From assembly GCA_023254015.1 (NCBI GenBank), contig JALQYS010000188.1:1-6332 (forward strand): a stretch of 6,332 nt of DNA. The letters are read 5' to 3'. The DNA comes from Paracoccaceae bacterium. Its GTDB lineage: Bacteria > Pseudomonadota > Alphaproteobacteria > Rhodobacterales > Rhodobacteraceae. How positions within the stretch are numbered: the first letter of the stretch is position 1; each line of letters starts with the position of its first letter. The notes under the pieces are model-generated. The model was not told where the DNA came from and made no database searches. It was given only the letters and a program-made list of their open reading frames with translations. Below are positions 1 to 4,630 of this stretch, piece by piece. The position numbers were made by a program, and so were the translations under genes.

Positions 1-1516
1 TGTTCGAGGCGGCAAGCCCGTTTTCGATGCCAGCGCCCAGCGTGTAGTCGACCTTGGTTTCCACCCGGTCCACGCCAGCCGAGCCGACGGCGCTTTCGTC
101 GGCCACGTCGTTGACATTGTCCACCCGATAGACGTCATCGCCCGCGCCTCCGGTCATCGAATCCGCGCCCGACCCGCCGTCCAGCGTGTCATTGCCCGCC
201 CCGCCGATCAGCGTGTCATCACCGCCTTCGCCATCCAGCAGGTTGTCCAGCGCGTTGCCCGTCAGAGTGTTGGCCGCGCTGTTGCCGCTGCCGTTCAGCA
301 CGCCCGTGTCCAGCACCAGGTTCTCGATCTGGCTGGCAAGGCCATAGTTGTTGATCGCGCTGATGACGGTGTCGATGCCGCCATCGGACAGTTCGGCCGT
401 CTTATCCAGCGTATTGTCGATGTGGTAGGTGTCATCGCCCGCCCCGCCATTCATCGAATCGTTCCCAGCGCCGCCGTTCAGCGTGTCATTGCCGTCGCCG
501 CCTGTCAGCGTGTCCTTGCCGGCGTTGCCGAAAAGCTGGTTGTTGCCCGTGTTGCCGGTCAGACGGTTGTTGGCCAGGTTGCCGGTGGCGTTCAGGTTGG
601 CCGTGCCGGTCAGCGTGACATGTTCGACAAAGTTGTTGGTGACCGGATCAGTCAGGGTATAGCTGATCGAGGCTTCGACCGTGTCCTCGCCTTCGCCGGT
701 CAGTTCGACGACCACGTCATTCGCGCTGTCGACGACATAAAGATCGCTGCCCGCGCCGCCGATCAGGCTGTCATTGCCGGTGCCGCCATCCAGCGTGTCC
801 GCGCCATTGTAGCCATAGATGGTATCGTTGCCGTCCAGACCCTGCAGCAGGTTGTCGCCGGTGAAGGCGCCCGCGCCGTTGTTGCCAAAAAGCGTGTTGG
901 CCAGCGCGTTGCCAATGCCGTTGATGCTGGCCGTGCCGGTCAGGCGCAGGCTTTCGAAATCGGCCTGCAGCGTGTGGCTGACCGAAGAATAGACAAAATC
1001 GATGCCGCCGCCGCCGACTTCGCTGACCACGTCGCCATCATTGTCGATCACATAGATGTCGTCGCCAAGGCCGCCATAAAGGGTGTCCGCGCCCAGACCG
1101 CCGTTCAGTTCGTCATTGCCTGCGCCGCCGGTCAGCAGGTTGTTGCCGGTATCGCCGGTCAGCATGTCGCCAAAGCTCGAGCCGATGAGGTTCTCGATGC
1201 CCGAAACCGCGTCGCCCTCGGCGTCTCCGCCCACGGCGGTGCCGCTGGCCAGACTGAATTGCACGCCCACGGCCGAGCCGGTGAAGTCCAGCGTGTCGAT
1301 GCCGTCGCCGCCGTCGATGAAGTCGTTGCCGGCACCGCCGCGGATCAGGTCGTCGCCCGCACCACCGAAGAGCGAGTCGCTGCCGTCGCCGCCATAGATC
1401 GAATCCGCGCCGTCAAGCCCGTAAAGGGTGTCATTGCCCGCCAGACCCGTAATGCTGTCGACGCCGGTGCTTCCGGTGTAGGTGTCGTTGCCCGTGGTTC
1501 CCGAAAAAGTCGCCAT
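1..1516 (-). CDS. RTX-type calcium-binding repeat protein, N-terminal 505 residues (3' partial)
   Basis: Reading the minus strand from ATG at 1516 gives an uninterrupted frame that runs off the left edge. It starts MATFSGTTGNDTYTG and goes straight into glycine/aspartate-rich nonapeptides of the GGxGxDxLx type (GGAGDDLIRG, GGAGNDFIDG, GGDGNDTLNG), the hallmark of hemolysin-type calcium-binding (RTX) proteins. Such repeats fold as parallel beta-rolls binding calcium outside the cell. Proteins of this kind are normally exported by a type I ABC/MFP/OMF system using an uncleaved C-terminal signal, and no N-terminal signal peptide is present, which fits. Residues 9-74 are a nonapeptide cluster. 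Residues 76-120 are a serralysin-like linker (DFTGSAVGVQFSL, then GIENLIGSSFGD). From residue 148 come ~100-residue modules. No enzymatic or adhesion domain is visible in the first 505 residues; one could lie in the missing part. The start is supported by a GGTGGAG ribosome site 7 nt upstream. Family call firm; biological role unknown. Confidence 0.95.
   Translation of the reverse strand, partial: MATFSGTTGNDTYTGSTGVDSITGLAGNDTLYGLDGADSIYGGDGSDSLFGGAGDDLIRGGAGNDFIDGGDGIDTLDFTGSAVGVQFSLASGTAVGGDAEGDAVSGIENLIGSSFGDMLTGDTGNNLLTGGAGNDELNGGLGADTLYGGLGDDIYVIDNDGDVVSEVGGGGIDFVYSSVSHTLQADFESLRLTGTASINGIGNALANTLFGNNGAGAFTGDNLLQGLDGNDTIYGYNGADTLDGGTGNDSLIGGAGSDLYVVDSANDVVVELTGEGEDTVEASISYTLTDPVTNNFVEHVTLTGTANLNATGNLANNRLTGNTGNNQLFGNAGKDTLTGGDGNDTLNGGAGNDSMNGGAGDDTYHIDNTLDKTAELSDGGIDTVISAINNYGLASQIENLVLDTGVLNGSGNSAANTLTGNALDNLLDGEGGDDTLIGGAGNDTLDGGSGADSMTGGAGDDVYRVDNVNDVADESAVGSAGVDRVETKVDYTLGAGIENGLAASN
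2..1075 (-). repeat. Tandem ~100-residue RTX modules (three complete, one partial)
   Basis: Four module starts, each GG(A/L)G(D/S)DxYxVD-like, lie at residues 148, 253, 357 and 456, giving periods of 105, 104 and 99 residues. Each module has the same order: a GGxGDDxYxVDN beta-roll cap, a NDVVxE…GxDTV strand, an SYTL strand, an (E)NLxLTGTAxxNxxGN segment, an ANxLTGNxGNNxL segment, then two to four calcium nonapeptides. The fourth module is cut by the window edge after GIENGLAASN. This regular build suggests growth by internal duplication. The modules have diverged in DNA sequence, so the duplications are not recent. Confidence 0.85.
1295..1492 (-). repeat. N-terminal RTX nonapeptide cluster (residues 9-74)
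   Basis: About seven nine-residue units with the pattern G-x-x-G-x-D-x-hydrophobic-x follow each other without interruption (for example LAGNDTLYG, LDGADSIYG, GDGSDSLFG, GAGDDLIRG, GAGNDFIDG). Each pair of units is expected to form calcium sites in a parallel beta-roll. This is seen directly in the translation; calcium binding follows from the family. Confidence 0.85.
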
Positions 1517-1523
1517 TCTGATG

Positions 1524-1530
1524 CTCCACC
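1524..1530 (-). promoter_or_regulatory. Ribosome binding site of the RTX gene
   Basis: The minus strand reads GGTGGAG, with its GGAG core 7 nt before the ATG at 1516. It fixes the start of the RTX protein and argues against any upstream extension. Confidence 0.7.
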
Positions 1531-1576
1531 AATGTTCAACGGCCCGCAGGCCAATCCCCAGTTTTCCAAGGCCAAT
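1529..1576. repeat. Three phased CCAAT boxes upstream of the RTX gene
   Basis: On the plus strand CCAAT occurs at 1529, 1551 and 1572, spaced 22 and 21 bases, that is about two helical turns each. The last two are extended to AGGCCAAT (1548-1555 and 1569-1576). They lie 13 to 60 bases before the RTX start codon, and the first one overlaps the ribosome site. Direct repeats on one face of the helix are typical of regulator binding sites, but no regulator can be named and chance is possible with a 5-mer. Confidence 0.35.
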
Positions 1577-1759
1577 GGGTAGCGGCAGAATGGGGTCTGA
1601 ATGTGGCACCGATGGCGTCAACCTGGGTAGAGTTGCGGCAATTCGGTGATTCCGGCCGCAGATCAGCCCTTCCGGCAAGGGGGTGGAGGCAACAGGCCTT
1701 GTTTCCGGCGCCTCAACCATGGCGCGTGTTTTGATTCGATTTGCTCGAATTGCGGAGAC

Positions 1760-1794
1760 AAAACCGCGCCGCCCGCGCGGCGGGCAGGGCGCGG
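1760..1794 (-). terminator. Strong GC hairpin with short T-tract, terminator-like on the minus strand
   Basis: CCGCGCC (1764-1770) plus GCCCGC (1771-1776) pair with GCGGGC (1780-1785) plus GGCGCGG (1788-1794). This gives a 13-bp all-GC stem with a 2-nt bulge and a 3-nt loop. On the minus strand the stem is followed by TTTTGTCT, so it has the form of a Rho-independent terminator for leftward transcription. No minus-strand gene is recognised to its right (1795-2035), so its client is unknown. It may insulate the RTX promoter from leftward read-through or end a small RNA. On the plus strand there is no T-tract. Confidence 0.4.
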
Positions 1795-1824
1795 CGGGCA
1801 GGGCGGGGGGGCAGGGCAGGGGGG
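1777..1824 (+). repeat. 14-bp tandem duplication and G-tract block (G-quadruplex motif)
   Basis: GCGGCGGGCAGGGC occurs twice back to back (1777-1790 and 1791-1804), followed by a degenerate continuation. The plus strand has runs of three or more G at 1782-1784, 1787-1789, 1796-1798, 1801-1803, 1805-1811, 1814-1816 and 1819-1824, with gaps of 1 to 6 bases. This satisfies the usual G3+N1-7 quadruplex rule several times over. It lies on the coding strand upstream of the MgtC-like gene and overlaps the hairpin at 1764-1794, so the two structures would compete. Confidence 0.6.
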
Positions 1825-1900
1825 CGACGCGTTCCGATCCAGACCCCGCGCCAACCCAGACCGCGCCCGTCCAGAGCGCACCAGTCCTGTCGGCAGGTTC

Positions 1901-1930
1901 TTGGCTTTTGGGGCAGTTTGCGCCTATCAG
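1901..1930 (+). promoter_or_regulatory. Candidate sigma-70-like promoter for the MgtC-like gene
   Basis: TTGGCT (1901-1906, 4 of 6 to TTGACA) and TATCAG (1925-1930, 4 of 6 to TATAAT) are separated by 18 bases. Transcription would start near 1937, leaving a leader of about 100 bases. The -10 box overlaps the left arm of the inverted repeat at 1927-1936, which would then act as DNA rather than RNA. Weak match in GC-rich DNA, so only a candidate. Confidence 0.25.
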
Positions 1931-2019
1931 ACAGGGGCAGGCAGCTTTGGCAGGCCGGTCGCGCGCCCCGGGGCATTCGCCAGGGCGCACGGTAGAGGCG
2001 ACCTTGGGGCCCTGTCTGA
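1927..2019 (+). promoter_or_regulatory. Nested inverted-repeat element in the leader of the MgtC-like gene (possible structured RNA)
   Basis: A perfect 10-bp inverted repeat, TCAGACAGGG (1927-1936) and CCCTGTCTGA (2010-2019), encloses a second pair GGTCGC (1957-1962) / GCGACC (1998-2003). That encloses a third pair GCGCCC (1963-1968) / GGGCGC (1983-1988), and a small GGC-ATTC-GCC hairpin (1972-1981) sits inside. The pairs are properly nested, so a 93-nt rod-like RNA could form, ending 16 bases before the ATG at 2036. I do not recognise it as a known riboswitch class. The outer arms could instead be operator half-sites. Confidence 0.35.
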
Positions 2020-2035
2020 CAGAAACGCGGTGACC

Positions 2036-3298
2036 ATGCAGATGTCGAACCTTGATCTTTTCTGGCGCCTCGGTGTTGCGCTGGCCATCGGTCTGATGGT
2101 GGGCATCGAACGCGGCTGGCGCGCGCGCGACGTCGAGGACAACGGCCGGGCCGCCGGGTTCCGCACCTTTGGCCTGGCGGGGCTGATGGGAGGGATCTGC
2201 GGCGTTCTGGGCCTGCAGCTTGGCGCGTCTTTTGTCGGGTTTGCCTTTGTGGCCTTCAGCGCGGTCTTTGGCGCCTTCAGCTGGCTGGAGGCGCGGGCGA
2301 CCGGCAGCCTCAGCGCCACGACCCTGATCGCGGGCCTGCTGACCTTTCTTTTGGGCGTTCTGGCAACGCTGGGCGATCTGACGGTGGCCATTGCCGCAGC
2401 GGTCAGCATGACGGTCCTGCTGGCGCTGCGCACGCAGCTGCACAGCTGGCTGGCCCGGCTGACCTGGGAGGAATTCCGCGCCGGGCTGATCCTGATGGTG
2501 ATGTCCTTCCTCTTGCTGCCGCTTTTGCCTGACCGGCCGATCGATCCCTGGGGGGCGGTCAACCTGCATGATGTCTGGCTTATGGCGATCATGATGGCGC
2601 TGATTTCCGCCACAGGCTACGTTGCCGTGCGGCTCTTCGGCGGCCTTCTGGGTATCGTGGTGACGGCCGCCGCCGGAGGGCTTGCCTCTTCCACTGTCAC
2701 CACGCTGACCTTTGCCCGTCTGGGGCGCGCCCAGCCGGGGGCGGTCAATCTGCTGGTGGGCGGTATCCTCATCAGCGGAGCGGTGATGGCGCTGCGGGTC
2801 TGGGCAATCGCCTCGGCGCTGAACCCCCGGCTCTTCGGACCGCTGGCCGTGACGCTCGGCTGCGCGGCGGTGGCCATGGGCGCCATGGCGGTGGCCTTCA
2901 TCCTTGGCCAAGGCCGCGGCCCGACCGATCAGGCCAGACCCAGCCTGACCGTCGCCAACCCGCTGGAGGTTGCCACCTCGATCAAGCTGGCCGCCTTGCT
3001 GAGCGCCGTCATGCTGGCGGCAGAGCTTGTGCAACGGGTCTGGGGAAATGCCGGCGTGCTGGCCGTGGCCGCGGCTTCGGGCGTGGCCGAGGTGGACGCC
3101 GTCACATTGTCGATGTCACGCATGAACATCCCCGTGACCCTTGCCGTTCAGGCGATCTTGCTGGCCGTCGCGGTCAATACCGCGTCGAAAGCCGCCATCG
3201 CCGCCTGGGTCGGTGGCAGCGCCGTGGGCTGGCGCACGGTTCTGGCCAGCCTGACCGCCATCGCCGTCGCAACAGTCGCCTATCTGTGGTTCAACTGA
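2036..3298 (+). CDS. MgtC/SapB-like and DUF4010 integral membrane protein
   Basis: The 420-residue product is strongly hydrophobic, with roughly a dozen membrane segments (for example around 8-24, 44-63, 65-83, 92-111, 114-131, 147-164, 236-256, 312-333, 364-381 and 400-418). The N-terminal third has the MgtC/SapB signature: ALAIGLMVGIERGW (15-28), an arginine/glycine-rich cytoplasmic loop, then GFRTFGLAGLMGG (41-53). The C-terminal half matches DUF4010: GGLASSTVTTLTFARL (214-229), NPLEVATSIKLAALLSAV (308-325) and SGVAEVDAVTLSMSRM (348-363). MgtC proteins are linked to survival in low magnesium and to control of F-type ATP synthase; two-domain proteins of this kind have no settled function. 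The start chosen is ATG 2036; GTG 2030 and ATG 2042 are in-frame alternatives and no strong ribosome site decides. The frame stays open for 130 codons upstream, but that translation is low complexity and not family-like. The gene stands alone and converges on the tRNA gene. Confidence 0.88.
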   Translation: MQMSNLDLFWRLGVALAIGLMVGIERGWRARDVEDNGRAAGFRTFGLAGLMGGICGVLGLQLGASFVGFAFVAFSAVFGAFSWLEARATGSLSATTLIAGLLTFLLGVLATLGDLTVAIAAAVSMTVLLALRTQLHSWLARLTWEEFRAGLILMVMSFLLLPLLPDRPIDPWGAVNLHDVWLMAIMMALISATGYVAVRLFGGLLGIVVTAAAGGLASSTVTTLTFARLGRAQPGAVNLLVGGILISGAVMALRVWAIASALNPRLFGPLAVTLGCAAVAMGAMAVAFILGQGRGPTDQARPSLTVANPLEVATSIKLAALLSAVMLAAELVQRVWGNAGVLAVAAASGVAEVDAVTLSMSRMNIPVTLAVQAILLAVAVNTASKAAIAAWVGGSAVGWRTVLASLTAIAVATVAYLWFN

Positions 3299-3305
3299 GG
3301 GCAAC

Positions 3306-3321
3306 CGCCCCGGACAGGGCG
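3306..3321 (+). terminator. Small hairpin after the MgtC-like gene
   Basis: CGCCC (3306-3310) and GGGCG (3317-3321) form a 5-bp stem starting 8 bases after the stop codon. There is no T-tract, so an intrinsic terminator is only possible. A second stem, CGGCC/GGCCG (3350-3354/3362-3366), follows, also without a T-tract. Confidence 0.2.
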
Positions 3322-3396
3322 AAATTCCGCTGTTCCGACATTCTCTGACCGGCCCGGATCAGGCCGCCAAACCATGTCACTACCGCAACAGAAATG

Positions 3397-3417
3397 AAAA
3401 AGGCCGCAAGAGCGGCC
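3397..3417 (-). terminator. Rho-independent terminator of the tRNA-Ala gene
   Basis: On the minus strand GGCCGC, a TCTT loop and GCGGCC form a perfect 6-bp stem (3402-3417) followed directly by TTTTT. It lies 26 bases beyond the CCA end of the tRNA, in the right orientation and at the right distance to end its transcript. Confidence 0.8.
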
Positions 3418-3443
3418 CGGTTTCAAGTCGGTTGAGAGGTCAT

Positions 3444-3519
3444 TGGTGGAGCAGAGGGGGATCGAACCCCTGACCTTATCATTGCGAACGATACGCTCTC
3501 CCAACTGAGCTACTGCCCC
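3444..3519 (-). tRNA. tRNA-Ala (anticodon CGC)
   Basis: The minus strand folds into a complete 76-nt cloverleaf. The acceptor stem is GGGGCAG/CTGCTCC, the D-stem GCTC/GAGC, the anticodon stem TATCG/TGATA with loop TTCGCAA, the T-stem AGGGG/CCCCT with loop TTCGATC, the discriminator A73, and CCA is encoded. The anticodon is CGC (complement of 3484-3486), reading GCG. The acceptor stem has the G3:U70 wobble pair, the main alanine identity element, which supports the call independently. It serves translation of a codon favoured by high-GC genomes and is transcribed alone. Confidence 0.97.
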
Positions 3520-3533
3520 AACGACCTGACGTT

Positions 3534-3562
3534 GATTTGGCCCATGGCTCAGGGAATGTCAA
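3534..3562 (-). promoter_or_regulatory. Promoter of tRNA-Ala(CGC)
   Basis: On the minus strand a perfect TTGACA -35 box (3557-3562) within GCTTGACAT is followed by 17 bases and CAAATC (3534-3539) as a weak -10. Initiation would fall about 7 bases before the mature tRNA. A strong -35 with a poor -10 is common for alphaproteobacterial housekeeping promoters. Confidence 0.6.
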
Positions 3563-3587
3563 GCCACCGTTGTGGGGTGTGGCTTGT

Positions 3588-3647
3588 GCCCAAGGGATGG
3601 CTGTCCCTTGGGCGTGCTGGTGCCGGCCTTGGCCGAAGGGCCGCCGG
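3588..3647. repeat. Two adjacent GC-rich hairpins downstream of the small exported-protein gene
   Basis: A perfect 10-bp inverted repeat GCCCAAGGGA (3588-3597) / TCCCTTGGGC (3604-3613) has a 6-base loop. Next to it, CCGGC (3623-3627) pairs with GCCGG (3643-3647), enclosing GGCC-GAAG-GGCC (3631-3642). They lie between the stop codon at 3657 and the tRNA promoter, so they may end leftward transcription or stabilise the mRNA 3' end. Neither has a T-tract on either strand. Confidence 0.45.
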
Positions 3648-3656
3648 AAACCCGGG

Positions 3657-3863
3657 TCAGAGGCACTCGGGGTGTTCCAGAATGTCGCCTGCGTCATCAC
3701 AGCCCGAGCCGCCCTTGACGCGCTTTTTCTTGCGCTTGTCGACATCGGCCTGCAGCGCGTCCTCAAGGGCCATGAGCGAGGTTGCCTTGGGGGCGGCCTG
3801 AACCGGGGTGGTCAAGGTGAAAGCCAGCGATGCCAGCGTGGCGGTCAGGAGCAGGGTTTTCAT
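3657..3863 (-). CDS. Small exported protein of unknown function, 68 residues
   Basis: The protein begins MKTLLLTATLASLAFTLTTP and has a textbook signal peptide: a short basic start, a hydrophobic core, then PVQA before a likely cut after Ala23. The mature part would be about 45 residues. It has an acidic helix-like stretch (ALEDALQADVD), a very basic run KRKKKRVK (43-50), and two cysteines (55 and 67) near the C-terminus in GSGCDD and HPECL that could form a disulfide in the periplasm. The ATG at 3863 is chosen because AAGGA lies 7 bases upstream and the signal peptide starts there; an upstream ATG at 3926 would bury the signal peptide. It lies 121 bases downstream of the response regulator on the same strand. 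I do not recognise a family. A periplasmic accessory or regulatory target of the two-component system is possible, but this is a guess from position. Confidence 0.75.
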   Translation of the reverse strand: MKTLLLTATLASLAFTLTTPVQAAPKATSLMALEDALQADVDKRKKKRVKGGSGCDDAGDILEHPECL

Positions 3864-3870
3864 CTTCGTG

Positions 3871-3875
3871 TCCTT
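3871..3875 (-). promoter_or_regulatory. Ribosome binding site of the small exported protein
   Basis: The minus strand reads AAGGA, 7 bases before the ATG at 3863. It decides the start in favour of the codon that begins the signal peptide. Confidence 0.65.
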
Positions 3876-3924
3876 TCGGGTTGCGGTTTCGATGCCCCCA
3901 ACCTGCCCGATTCGTCCGGTTTGC

Positions 3925-3975
3925 ATAATGGACCAAGGGCTTGCGATTTCGGCCTGCCGTTTCAGACCTTGGTCC
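3925..3975 (-). promoter_or_regulatory. 9-bp inverted repeat and possible -10 box ahead of the small exported-protein gene
   Basis: GGACCAAGG (plus 3930-3938) and CCTTGGTCC (3967-3975) are perfect inverted repeats 28 bases apart, beginning 9 bases after the response regulator stop. On the minus strand CATTAT (3925-3930) touches the nearer arm and matches 4 of 6 positions of a -10 box. If used, transcription would start near 3918 and the dyad would cover roughly -13 to -58, a plausible regulator site. As RNA the arms could instead form a stem at the end of the two-component operon, but no T-tract follows. No clear -35 box is visible. Confidence 0.35.
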
Positions 3976-3984
3976 GGTGACCGC

Positions 3985-4629
3985 TCAGCCCTTCAGATGC
4001 TCGCGCGCCAGCATCGCCGCTTCGACCCGGTTTCGGACATGCAGCTTTTGCAGGATCGCGGTCATGTAGTGCTTGACCGTCTTTTCCTGCAGCTCCAGCG
4101 TCTGGCCCACCTCGCGGTTCGACAGGCCCTGTGCGACCAGCCGCAGGATGTCCTCTTCGCGCCGCGTCAGGTCTTCCAGCGGGTTCACCGGCGCGGCGCC
4201 CCGCGACCGCATGCCCAGCAAGAGCCGCCCCGCCAGCCCCGGCGAGACATAGGACTGCCCCTCGGCCAGCCCACGCACCACCGCGACCAGTTCGCCCGCG
4301 CCGACGCCCTTGAGCACATAGCCCAGCGCCCCAAGTCGCAGCGCCTGCATCAGGTCGTCGTCCTCTTCCGAGGCGGTCAGCATCGCCACCCGGGGCGGGC
4401 CGTCCATCTGGCTGATCCGGGCGAGGGCGGGCAAGCCGCCGCCCTTGGGCATGGAAATGTCCAGCAGCACCAGATCCGGACGCAACTGGGCCACCAGCGC
4501 CACCGCCGCCTCGCCGTCGGCAGCCTGCCCGACCACCTCGATCCCTCCGGCATCGGCCAGCGTGCGCGCCACGCCCTCGCGGTAGATCGGGTGATCGTCT
4601 GCCAGCACCACGCGGATATCGCCGCCCAT
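3985..4629 (-). CDS. NarL/FixJ-family response regulator
   Basis: This 214-residue cytoplasmic regulator has two domains. The receiver (about 4-120) shows the acidic pair D11-D12 in LADDHP, the phosphate acceptor D57 in LVLLDISMP, T85 in AMLTAS and K107 in YVLKG, so all residues needed for phosphorylation are present. The LuxR-type helix-turn-helix (about 153-210) reads LTRREEDILRLVAQGLSNRE, then VGQTLELQEKTVKHYMTAIL, and ends KLHVRNRVEAAMLA. Length is normal for the family. It should be phosphorylated by the kinase encoded just upstream and then bind DNA as a dimer. The ATG lies 1 nt after the kinase stop (TAG-G-ATG), with CAGGGG in the end of the kinase gene as ribosome site, so the two are translationally coupled. 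The target genes are not evident; the neighbouring small exported-protein gene is one candidate. Confidence 0.95.
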   Translation of the reverse strand: MGGDIRVVLADDHPIYREGVARTLADAGGIEVVGQAADGEAAVALVAQLRPDLVLLDISMPKGGGLPALARISQMDGPPRVAMLTASEEDDDLMQALRLGALGYVLKGVGAGELVAVVRGLAEGQSYVSPGLAGRLLLGMRSRGAAPVNPLEDLTRREEDILRLVAQGLSNREVGQTLELQEKTVKHYMTAILQKLHVRNRVEAAMLAREHLKG

Positions 4630-4630
4630 C

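Larger units (their letters stand above)
1517..2035. other. Divergent intergenic region between RTX gene and MgtC-like gene
   Basis: These 519 bases carry no gene I can support. The open frames crossing it are low-complexity Gly/Arg/Pro/Ala translations of GC-rich DNA without family features. It should hold the promoters of both divergent genes. Contents in order: phased CCAAT boxes (1529-1576), a stretch with nothing recognisable (1577-1755), a very stable hairpin (1764-1794), a G-tract block (1777-1824), a weak plus-strand promoter candidate (1901-1930), and a nested inverted repeat (1927-2019) ending 16 bases before the MgtC-like start codon. Confidence 0.6.

Noticed and set aside
1..1500. 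Short regularly recurring DNA motifs that might suggest a CRISPR array or minisatellite
   Set aside because: The repeats are imperfect at the DNA level and in frame with RTX nonapeptides; there are no constant repeats with unique spacers.
422..1582. A 386-codon open frame on the plus strand
   Set aside because: It is the antisense shadow of the RTX repeats. Its Val/Ala/Gly/Gln-rich translation is a by-product of the repeated codons, while the minus strand gives a perfect RTX protein with a ribosome site.
1646..2035. A 130-codon in-frame extension of the MgtC-like protein
   Set aside because: The extension is low-complexity Gly/Arg/Ala/Pro across a hairpin and G-tract region. Family members begin close to the first membrane helix, as ATG 2036 does.
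3444..3519. The tRNA-Ala gene as the boundary of an integrated element
   Set aside because: No integrase, no direct repeat of the tRNA 3' end and no change in base composition on either side were seen; the only partial copy (1522-1534) is inverted.
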